A stretch of 64,000 nucleotides of DNA from Acidobacteriota bacterium (lineage in GTDB: Bacteria; Acidobacteriota; Holophagae; Thermotomaculales; Thermotomaculaceae), in assembly GCA_013152385.1 (NCBI GenBank), contig JAADGL010000029.1:1-64000 (forward strand), in the 5' to 3' direction. The notes beneath the pieces were generated by a model, which was not told where the DNA came from, ran no database searches, and saw only the letters and a program-made list of their open reading frames with translations. The position numbers were made by a program, and so were the translations under genes. Shown here piece by piece: positions 45,157-51,878 of the stretch. Numbering within the stretch: position 1 is the first letter of the stretch; every line of letters starts with the position of its first letter.

Positions 45157-46770
45157 TCAATCATTCAAAAGCGGGCCGTTGACCCGGTACCCGAACAGAT
45201 AGCTCCTTCCCGGCATGGGAATTCCGGGGAGGGTTTCATAACTGTCGTCCAGTGAGTTTTTTATTTTCAGATAAAATCCGGTTCCGAAGAAGGTCAGGTC
45301 CAGCACCGAGGCATTGGGCAGGCCGGGAATGTCCAGAAATTGATACACCATTGATAAATCTTTTCCGTTGTAGCGTATAACCCACCGGTTTTTGGGGGCG
45401 TACCAGGTGTATTTGGTTTCCAGGTCAATGGAGGAATTTCGGCTGACCATCTGGTATCCGGCTGACCATTCTCCGGCAACGGCGGTGACTTCCAGGCCCT
45501 GGACCCGGGAGTGTTCGATATTCTCAGCATGCCAGATTGCATCCCGGCGCACCCAGTCAATGATGCCGGATTCGTTCCGGTAAAAGAAGGTGGCTTTCCA
45601 CCATGCCCGTCCCACAGTTACATTTACATTCCAGGCTTTTTCCGGACAGAGTTCCGGGTTTCCCCGGTTTACCGGGGATTGATAGTAAAGTTCGGTATAG
45701 TCCGGGAGGCGGACGGTTCTGGACGCTTCAATGGAAAGGCTGTATTGGCCGGCCATGCGGTATATTCCCACAAAAGGCATCCATTCCCCTCTGTCCCGGG
45801 ATGAATCCACGAAAGTCAGCCCCGGGCGGAGAGTAAACCCGCCGGCCTGCAGTACGGTTGCCCCTTTTGCAGTTAACTGGTGGTCATTGTGTTGGCCCAG
45901 CACGATGCCGGATACGCTGTTGGCGGTAAAATCGTAGGACAAAAAGAAATTTCCCGGCAATTGAAATTCCTGATGAAATCCGCTTCGTACCGTTCGGGTG
46001 ACGTTTTTGTAAAAATCGGGATGATCCCGGTCCAGCAGAAAAGTGTCGTCATGACGGATACCGTATACGGTCAGATTTTTCCAGGTGGTGGATGCCAGAT
46101 AGGTTTCTGTTTTCTCACGGGAGGCGTAAGGGGCATAAAAATCCTGAGCACCGAAATCTTTTCGGTTAAACGCGGTAAACACCTTTACCCCGTTCTGTTC
46201 TCCCTGCCATGTGACATTGGTGGTGTGAAAATCCGTGTTGGGCCGGTAACCGTCCGATCCCTCCAGCAGGTAGGAGAGGCCGTACTGGGCGGCATAGACG
46301 TGGTAGTAGCGGTCTGTTCCGTAAACAAAATTATAGCGTTCTTTCCGGTTGCTGCCGGTTTCGAGGTTCACCTGCCCGCTGAAACCGTAAGGCAAATCCC
46401 CGCCGGAGGCGGCAGGACGGACGGAAAAGGTCTGCAAATCTTCCGGCGCCACCGGAATGTCAAAATTATGATGATAGGTTTGGGCATTATTCAGGGGAAT
46501 TCCGTTCAAGAGTACCCCGATTTGATTTCCCCTTGCGCCGCGGAACGAAATATCTGCCTGAATTCCCCCCGGCCCCCGGGTGGACAGTGACAGTGAAGGG
46601 AAAAATTCGAACAGGTCTGCTGAATTGAGCAGGGTGAATTTGTCCACTGTTTTCTGGTCAATTACTTCTGTTTTTTCCGCGCTCCCTGCTTTTGCGGTTA
46701 CCACCACCTGTTCACTGACTTTCGGATTTGCAGTGAGCAGTAACAGGGCAAGTATAATTCCATGGCCCAT
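45157..46770 (-). CDS. TonB-dependent outer-membrane receptor
   Basis: 537 residues, short for the family (BtuB is about 600). After a signal peptide the mature start EQVVVTAKAG serves as the TonB-box region. The plug domain (about 35-130) contains ISFRGARGNQIGVLLNGIPLNNAQTYHHNFDIP and the VNLETGSN exit strand. The barrel makes up the rest, with alternating aromatic strands and PMPGRSYLFGYRV at the end, followed by an unusual seven-residue tail without the terminal aromatic. AAGGAG precedes the ATG. It would import an iron complex, cobalamin or a similar ligand; the ligand cannot be read. No ABC importer adjoins. Confidence 0.88.
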   Translation of the reverse strand: MGHGIILALLLLTANPKVSEQVVVTAKAGSAEKTEVIDQKTVDKFTLLNSADLFEFFPSLSLSTRGPGGIQADISFRGARGNQIGVLLNGIPLNNAQTYHHNFDIPVAPEDLQTFSVRPAASGGDLPYGFSGQVNLETGSNRKERYNFVYGTDRYYHVYAAQYGLSYLLEGSDGYRPNTDFHTTNVTWQGEQNGVKVFTAFNRKDFGAQDFYAPYASREKTETYLASTTWKNLTVYGIRHDDTFLLDRDHPDFYKNVTRTVRSGFHQEFQLPGNFFLSYDFTANSVSGIVLGQHNDHQLTAKGATVLQAGGFTLRPGLTFVDSSRDRGEWMPFVGIYRMAGQYSLSIEASRTVRLPDYTELYYQSPVNRGNPELCPEKAWNVNVTVGRAWWKATFFYRNESGIIDWVRRDAIWHAENIEHSRVQGLEVTAVAGEWSAGYQMVSRNSSIDLETKYTWYAPKNRWVIRYNGKDLSMVYQFLDIPGLPNASVLDLTFFGTGFYLKIKNSLDDSYETLPGIPMPGRSYLFGYRVNGPLLND

Positions 46771-46901
46771 GAATCCGTCTCCTTATAAAAAACATGGCAA
46801 AAACCGGAAGAATGGAACTTGTTCACAAACTTCCATACAACAGAGGCGATTATAAAGCATAGATGATGACGGGTAAAGAAAAGCGGAGAGGAAAATTCGG
46901 T

Positions 46902-47636
46902 TCAGAATTTTTCATTCTGTTTGAAATAGCAGGCCATTTCAGGCGAAGGGGGATTGGAAACCGTATGATTTTGAACCCAGTTCAGCAGGCTGGGCCCCAT
47001 ACCTGAAAACTGCCGCCAGGTAACAGGGGGCACAGAATTCGCAACTTTACGGCCGATACCCATGCTCATCATGACCTTGCCGTTATCCTGTTTCAATGAA
47101 ATGTCCGCAACTATCAGCGGGCGGGTGCGGTCTCCATATGAAATGGCGAAAAAACGGGAAAAAATATCCAGATATGTTTCCCGGCTCTGATTGTCATAAA
47201 TGATGGAAGCGGATACCCGGAATGCTTTTTTCCGGTGGACATACCGGATTTCAATGGTGTAGCGGGTACCTGCCAATGCTTTGGTCAGGGAGGAATAGAG
47301 TATGCTTGAAGGTGTTTGCCCCGGTGAAACGGTTGAAGCCGGTGCCGGGGGGGGAGGAGAAACTTCGCGTCGGATCCGGGGTCTGCTTTTCAGGCCGGAC
47401 TTCTGAGTGGAATTTACATTCATCTGCGGAGTTGAAATCTGATTCGTACTGCGGACGGGAGAGGTATTCTTCAGAAGGCTGAATGCTGCGATTAGAATTA
47501 TAATTCCAATCACAATCCAGAGAATTTTTTCGGTCCGGGATGGCCCCGCTTTTTCCCGGATAATCGGTTCTCCGCAACTGGGACAGAATCGGGTATGATC
47601 GTCCGGAATGCGGGCTCCGCATTTTTTACAGAACAT
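46902..47636 (-). CDS. zinc-ribbon membrane protein
   Basis: 244 residues. The N-terminal zinc ribbon (MFCKKCGARIPDDHTRFCPSCGEPI) has two CxxC knuckles. A membrane helix follows (ILWIVIGIIILIAAFSLL), then a low-complexity Pro/Ser stretch (PPPPAPASTVSPG) and an extracytoplasmic beta-rich domain of ~140 residues (GTRYTIEIRYVHRKKAFRVSASIIY). GGAGAAGG before 47636 supports that start over the upstream in-frame Met. It overlaps the preceding small membrane protein gene by 11 bases. The function is unknown. Confidence 0.75.
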   Translation of the reverse strand: MFCKKCGARIPDDHTRFCPSCGEPIIREKAGPSRTEKILWIVIGIIILIAAFSLLKNTSPVRSTNQISTPQMNVNSTQKSGLKSRPRIRREVSPPPPAPASTVSPGQTPSSILYSSLTKALAGTRYTIEIRYVHRKKAFRVSASIIYDNQSRETYLDIFSRFFAISYGDRTRPLIVADISLKQDNGKVMMSMGIGRKVANSVPPVTWRQFSGMGPSLLNWVQNHTVSNPPSPEMACYFKQNEKF

Positions 47637-47991
47637 CCTTCTTCTCCAGTCGTTCCGCATGTGTGGAAATAAAGGGAAGTATAAACTGCATATCTTCCGT
47701 TTTCCTTACAATAATCCAAATACAACAGGCAAGATAAGCCATCCAGTAGAAAATGGAAACAACCCGGAACAGCCCGCCCAGGAGCGGCAGCTCGGTCAGG
47801 ATTCGGAAAAGAAAGAAGAAAACGGCTGTGGCTGCCAGGTAAATGGTCCCTTCTCGAACCAGTGCCTGATGGCGGGGGGAGACGCTACCGTAAACAGGCC
47901 AGAGAAACAATACCAGCGGTCCTGAGAAGCAAAGAATCAGGAATTGCGTGTGCCAGTTGTTCAATCCTTTCATATCCCTTTCATTTGACAT
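47626..47991 (-). CDS. small integral membrane protein
   Basis: About 121 residues with three or four hydrophobic segments (FLILCFSGPLVLFLWPV, GTIYLAATAVFFFLFRIL, VVSIFYWMAYLACCIWIIV), resembling DUF4870-like small membrane proteins. A strong promoter places the transcription start next to the ATG at 47991, so a leaderless start is preferred; an ATG at 47973 with GAAAGGG upstream is an alternative. Coupled to the zinc-ribbon gene downstream by overlap. Confidence 0.7.
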   Translation of the reverse strand: MSNERDMKGLNNWHTQFLILCFSGPLVLFLWPVYGSVSPRHQALVREGTIYLAATAVFFFLFRILTELPLLGGLFRVVSIFYWMAYLACCIWIIVRKTEDMQFILPFISTHAERLEKKDVL

Positions 47992-48001
47992 GATAATGCA
48001 A

Positions 48002-48030
48002 GTATAAACCACATTTGATTATTTTGCAAA
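48002..48030 (-). promoter_or_regulatory. promoter of the small membrane protein gene, leaderless
   Basis: On the minus strand TTGCAA (48030-48025), a 17-base spacer and TATACT (48007-48002) are near-consensus. Only ten bases separate the -10 box from the ATG codon at 47991, and there is no ribosome site. Confidence 0.55.
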
Positions 48031-48114
48031 ACAGAATTCCGCTCATTGGATGATTCGGCTGAACGCCGGATTTGTCCGAACAAAAAAATGCTGCAGCTCA
48101 GGTACGATTTTTTG

Positions 48115-48142
48115 TTGACCAAAGTCCAGAATATGGTAGACT
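48115..48142 (+). promoter_or_regulatory. promoter of the tRNA-Phe-thiI unit
   Basis: TTGACC (48115-48120), a 16-base spacer ending in TGG, and TAGACT (48137-48142) lie 17 bases upstream of the tRNA, giving a short 5' leader. Confidence 0.6.
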
Positions 48143-48159
48143 CTCTTCTGCACTACGGT

Positions 48160-48235
48160 GCCCAGGTAGCTCAGTCGGTAGAGCAGGGGACTGAAAATCC
48201 CCGTGTCGGCAGTTCAATTCTGTCCCTGGGCACCA
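48160..48235 (+). tRNA. tRNA-Phe (GAA)
   Basis: A complete 76-base cloverleaf. The acceptor stem is GCCCAGG/CCTGGGC, the D stem GCTC/GAGC, and the anticodon stem GGGGA/TCCCC with loop CTGAAAA (anticodon GAA). The T stem is GGCAG/CTGTC with loop TTCAATT, and CCA is encoded. U8 and C13 are both present. thiI starts 27 bases downstream. Confidence 0.97.
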
Positions 48236-48262
48236 TTTTTGTATTCGGAAAAGGAAAGTGAA

Positions 48263-49426
48263 ATGGAATTTGTATATATTGTCCGTTTCGGAGAAATCTG
48301 GATTAAAGGGAAAAACCGGCGGTTTTTCGAGCAGGCGCTGGAACAGAATATCCGGCGTACCCTGAGCCGGGCAGGCCGGGACACAAAGATTGAGAAAGAG
48401 CGGGGCAGGCTGTATGTGCTGGAATCGGCGGATGATCCCGGAGAAACGGCAGCACTGTTGTCAAGGGTCCCGGGGATTGTATCGGTTTCTGTCGGCATTC
48501 GCTGTGAGAAATCGGTGGAAAGCCTTGCGGAAAACGGGTTAAAGCTGATGCGGAAGATGGCGCTTGCCCCTGTCAGTTTCAAGGTGGAATCCAAACGGGC
48601 GGACAAGACTTTTCCCATTCCTTCTCCTCAATTGAGCCGGGCGGTGGCGGAGCATCTGCTGACTCACGGGCTGGATGTTCCGGTGGATGTACACCGTCCG
48701 GAGATGGTGTTCGGTGTGGAGATTCAGCAGCACGGCGCCTATGCGTTCTGCCGGACTCTCCGGGGAGCAGGCGGTTTGCCGGCCGGTGTTTCGGGAAAGG
48801 TCGCACTCCTTCTTTCCGGAGGAATTGATTCTCCGGTGGCGGGATACCGGATGCAGAAACGGGGTGCTACGGTGGAACCGGTATATTTTCACGGATTTCC
48901 TTTTACTTCGGATATGGTCAAAGACAAAGTGGCCCGCCTGGCTAAAAAGCTTGCTTTTTATCAGGATTCCCTGACACTCCATGTTGTAAATTTTACGCCG
49001 GTGCTGACGGCGCTGAAACAATCCTGTCCTGAAAAATTTACGATTATTGTGATGCGGCGGTTTATGGTTCGAATTGCTGCGGAAATTGCGGAGAAATCCG
49101 GTTGCCGGGCATTGGTTACCGGGGACAATCTGGGGCAGGTGGCGAGTCAGACATTGGATAATCTGGAGTGTGTAACAGAGGCCTCACCGCTGATGATTCT
49201 GCGTCCGCTTCTTTCTTTTGATAAATTTGAAATCATTGAGCAGGCAAAACAAATCGGTACTTATGACATTTCCATTGAGCCCCACGAAGACTGTTGCGCA
49301 CTGTTTGTCCCGAAATTTCCCGAAATTTACGGAAAACCGGAAGAAGCCCGGAAAGCGGAAAATGGAATGGATATATATGGCCTGGTTGCGGAGTGCGTTG
49401 TATCAACGGAAGAAATATCGGTGTGA
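48263..49426 (+). CDS. thiI: tRNA 4-thiouridine synthase ThiI
   Basis: 387 residues. The enzyme activates and thiolates U8 of tRNAs; some members also serve thiamine thiazole synthesis. The N-terminal ferredoxin-like plus THUMP region (about 1-165) begins VRFGEIWIKGKNRRFFEQAL. The PP-loop is LLLSGGIDSPVAGYRM. NLGQVASQTLDNL is conserved, and there is no C-terminal rhodanese domain, so it is the short Bacillus-type form. AAGGAAAG precedes the ATG at 48263; the frame extends back into the tRNA gene, which is why the downstream start is used. No clear terminator separates it from the tRNA. Confidence 0.95.
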   Translation: MEFVYIVRFGEIWIKGKNRRFFEQALEQNIRRTLSRAGRDTKIEKERGRLYVLESADDPGETAALLSRVPGIVSVSVGIRCEKSVESLAENGLKLMRKMALAPVSFKVESKRADKTFPIPSPQLSRAVAEHLLTHGLDVPVDVHRPEMVFGVEIQQHGAYAFCRTLRGAGGLPAGVSGKVALLLSGGIDSPVAGYRMQKRGATVEPVYFHGFPFTSDMVKDKVARLAKKLAFYQDSLTLHVVNFTPVLTALKQSCPEKFTIIVMRRFMVRIAAEIAEKSGCRALVTGDNLGQVASQTLDNLECVTEASPLMILRPLLSFDKFEIIEQAKQIGTYDISIEPHEDCCALFVPKFPEIYGKPEEARKAENGMDIYGLVAECVVSTEEISV

Positions 49427-49435
49427 GGAGAGAAA

Positions 49436-49774
49436 ATGGCACATCAATGGGATAATGAAAATACAAAAGCACCTGAAAAGCGTTTCTGTATGATGACGGG
49501 AAAGAAGCAGAGTATTGAAGATCTGGTTTCTTTCCCGGCGGATTATAATTTTAAAATTATGGGGAAAACCCGGGAATTGGATATTGAGCGGGTACTGACA
49601 CAAATGGAGGCGCTCACCGGGAGAAAAATTTCCAGGGAGCTGCTGCGCAAACGGGCCAGCCGGGAAGGGAAGTATACTTCTTATTCGGTTCGGGTTTTTC
49701 TGCATGGGGCGGAAGAACTGACGGCAATTTATGCCATGCTGAAAGCTGAAGAATCGGTTGTATATTATCTTTAG
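49436..49774 (+). CDS. YbeD-like (DUF493) protein
   Basis: 112 residues. The ~85-residue C-terminal domain has FPADYNFKIMGKTR and SREGKYTSYSVRVFLHGAEELTAIYAMLKAEESVVYYL, matching the ACT-like fold of the DUF493/YbeD family. The ~25-residue polar N-terminus (MAHQWDNENTKAPEKRFCMMTGKK) is an extension over E. coli YbeD. GGAGAGAAA precedes the ATG, 9 bases after the thiI stop, so it is probably co-transcribed with tRNA-Phe and thiI. The role is not established; an allosteric or regulatory function is suspected from the fold. Confidence 0.8.
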   Translation: MAHQWDNENTKAPEKRFCMMTGKKQSIEDLVSFPADYNFKIMGKTRELDIERVLTQMEALTGRKISRELLRKRASREGKYTSYSVRVFLHGAEELTAIYAMLKAEESVVYYL

Positions 49775-49779
49775 CCTGC

Positions 49780-50259
49780 TCAATTTATTCGTTTGTCCGG
49801 CCCGGAAACCGGTTCAGGCAGTTTTTTTATGACAGAGGCCCTCTTTCCGGAGGAAATGTCTTTTCCCTCATTGTTGTTCATGCCGGTGATGTCGGTTGCG
49901 GCCACCAGTGTTTTGAAACTTTTTTCATCCAGCGGTTTGTCAAGATGAACCATACGGATATTGTTCGCGCCGGGGCGGGCAACAAACTGCATCCGTTTGT
50001 AGAGGGCGCTGGCGAGCAGGACGGTGGTTTTGGGGGCGGATGCGGCAATTTTTTCAGCCAGTGAGAATCCGGACATCCCGGGAAGCAGGGGATCAATGAA
50101 AGCCAGCAGGAATTCGTTTTTCCCGATGGTTTCCAATGCTTCGTCACAGTTTTTTGCGGTAAGCGCATGGAGTCCCAGCTCCGCAGCCCAGGCGGCACGC
50201 TGCTCCAGATCTCGTGGGTTGTAGTGAACAATTAATATGTTTTTAGACACGCATTGCAC
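49780..50259 (-). CDS. atypical response-regulator receiver protein
   Basis: 159 residues; a single receiver domain with no output domain. The phospho-acceptor D56 is kept (AFIDPLLPGMSG), as are the switch residues (LLASA) and the Lys in LDKPLD. The N-terminal acidic pair that binds Mg2+ is replaced by His-Tyr (ILIVHYNPRD), so phosphorylation may be altered or absent. The start is the ATG at 50259, or the GTG three codons later, which has better spacing from AGGAGG. It ends with a ~35-residue basic tail. It is convergent with the YbeD gene. Confidence 0.8.
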   Translation of the reverse strand: MQCVSKNILIVHYNPRDLEQRAAWAAELGLHALTAKNCDEALETIGKNEFLLAFIDPLLPGMSGFSLAEKIAASAPKTTVLLASALYKRMQFVARPGANNIRMVHLDKPLDEKSFKTLVAATDITGMNNNEGKDISSGKRASVIKKLPEPVSGPDKRIN

Positions 50260-50426
50260 CTCCTGTAAAAAATAAATTCAATATTGCTCTTATAATGTAG
50301 CTTTATTATTCTTTTTGTAAAGAGGATTTTTGCAAAAATTTTATTCTGTTATTCATATGACATGTTTTTTTAAAAACTGTATATAAAAATAACAATATTG
50401 TGAAAAATCCGGGCGGTTTTGGAATT

Positions 50427-51125
50427 TTATTTCTTTTTTTGCAGAAGGCGGTCAATGATTTTTGCAGCAACAGTCAGGCCGAATGTGCCGGTGACAGTGA
50501 TAATGGAGGCAATTTGCCGGGTTTTTTCGGGAGTTTGTCTTTTTTCAAGGGAATAAACAACAGTAAAATCTGCGTTTCCGTGTCCCCACTGGCGCAGTTT
50601 TTTTCTCATTTTTCCTGCCAGCGGGTCATTTTTTGTTTCCCAGATGGACCCGGCGGCAACTTTTGTGGGGTCAAATTTAAAGCCGGCACCGGTGGATGCG
50701 ACGATGGGGATGTTATTTTCAATACAGTAAAGAATCAGATTGAGTTTCGGAATCAGCGCATCAATGCAGTCTGCCACGATGTCAAAGCTTGTAAAGTCCA
50801 TTTCGCCGAAGGATTCCCGGTTGAGGAACAATGGGTAAGATTCCACGGAGATTTCCGGGTTGATATCTTTTGCGCGTTTTTCAAAGCTTTCAACTTTGTT
50901 TTTCCCCAGTGTTGAGTGCAGCGCAAAGAGCTGACGGTTCAGGTTTGAAGGTTCGGATCGGTCGCTGTCAATGACGGCAACGGTTCCGACGCCGCAGCGT
51001 ACAAGGGCTTCCGCACAGAAAGAACCGACACCTCCCAGGCCTGCCACCAGTACCCTGGACTGTTTCAGGGTTTCGACGCCGTTGTCTCCGATGATGGGGG
51101 CAAGCCTTGAAAACTGTTCTACCAT
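50427..51125 (-). CDS. tcdA: tRNA threonylcarbamoyladenosine dehydratase (TcdA/HesA family)
   Basis: 232 residues, an E1-like ATP-dependent enzyme that cyclises t6A37 to ct6A in ANN-decoding tRNAs. The nucleotide motif VLVAGLGGVGSFCAEALVRCGVG is followed by VIDSDRSEPSNLNRQLFA and the conserved DCIDALIPK. WETKNDPLAGKMRKKLRQWG and PEKTRQIASIITVTGTFGL are typical of TcdA (CsdL). The ATG at 51125 lies inside the end of tatD, with GAGG upstream; the frame reaches 51152. Last gene of the speA-tatD-tcdA operon. Confidence 0.9.
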   Translation of the reverse strand: MVEQFSRLAPIIGDNGVETLKQSRVLVAGLGGVGSFCAEALVRCGVGTVAVIDSDRSEPSNLNRQLFALHSTLGKNKVESFEKRAKDINPEISVESYPLFLNRESFGEMDFTSFDIVADCIDALIPKLNLILYCIENNIPIVASTGAGFKFDPTKVAAGSIWETKNDPLAGKMRKKLRQWGHGNADFTVVYSLEKRQTPEKTRQIASIITVTGTFGLTVAAKIIDRLLQKKK

Positions 51126-51874
51126 CCGAATGCCTCTTTCGCGTTGTTCCATGTCAGGGTTTTGAATTCTTCCGGTTCTATCCCGGCTCTGGCAGCTATT
51201 CCGGCTGCGATACGTGGAAGATTGGCCGGTACATTCGGAAATGGCATTCCCGGTGGCGGCAGGTCGGGTGCATCTGTTTCCACAAGGAGCTGTTCAGGGT
51301 CCAGTCCCCGGAGTACTTTATGTGCTTTATGGGCATTTTCCCGGGTGGCCGGCCCTCCGAAGGAGAAGTAAATTTTGGGAATCAGCCGCTGCAGCTGTTT
51401 GGCAAATTCCAGTGAACCGGAGTACATGTGCATGATGACTGTCAGTTCCGGGTAGTTTCCGATGATTTCAAGAAAATCGGGGAAAGCCCGGCGCAGGTGG
51501 ATGGAAACCGGCAGGTTCACCGCTGCGGCCAGGTCCAATTGTTCCCGGAACACGGTTTTCTGCTTTGCAGGGTCAAATTTCTTCTCAAAATAATCCAGCC
51601 CGATTTCTCCGATGGCGATGCATTTCGGGTTTTCTTCGGCAATCCTGCGGATTTCTCCGAGGGTGTGCGTGTTTGTTTTATCAATGAACAGCGGGTGAAT
51701 CCCTGCCATCAGAAAGATTTCCCTGTATTTCTCCGCCAGACGCAGTGCTTCCGTACTGCAACCGATAGTTCCGGCAATGGCGAATCGGGATATTCCCGCG
51801 GAAATGGCCCGGGAAATGTCTTTTTCAGTCAGTTCTTCTGCTGCATCAAGATGACAGTGACTGTCTGACCACAT
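51119..51874 (-). CDS. tatD: TatD family metal-dependent hydrolase
   Basis: 251 residues, a TIM-barrel deoxyribonuclease/hydrolase. Metal ligands are visible: SDSHCHLD (H-x-H), GEIGLDY, PVSIHLRRA, MHMYSGS and VETDAPDLPPPG. Compared with E. coli TatD the LHxR segment reads IHLR. The role is exonuclease activity in DNA repair or turnover. It is 4 bases downstream of the speA stop and overlaps tcdA by 7 bases. Despite the name it has no required link to Tat export. Confidence 0.95.
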   Translation of the reverse strand: MWSDSHCHLDAAEELTEKDISRAISAGISRFAIAGTIGCSTEALRLAEKYREIFLMAGIHPLFIDKTNTHTLGEIRRIAEENPKCIAIGEIGLDYFEKKFDPAKQKTVFREQLDLAAAVNLPVSIHLRRAFPDFLEIIGNYPELTVIMHMYSGSLEFAKQLQRLIPKIYFSFGGPATRENAHKAHKVLRGLDPEQLLVETDAPDLPPPGMPFPNVPANLPRIAAGIAARAGIEPEEFKTLTWNNAKEAFGW

Positions 51875-51878
51875 GGTA

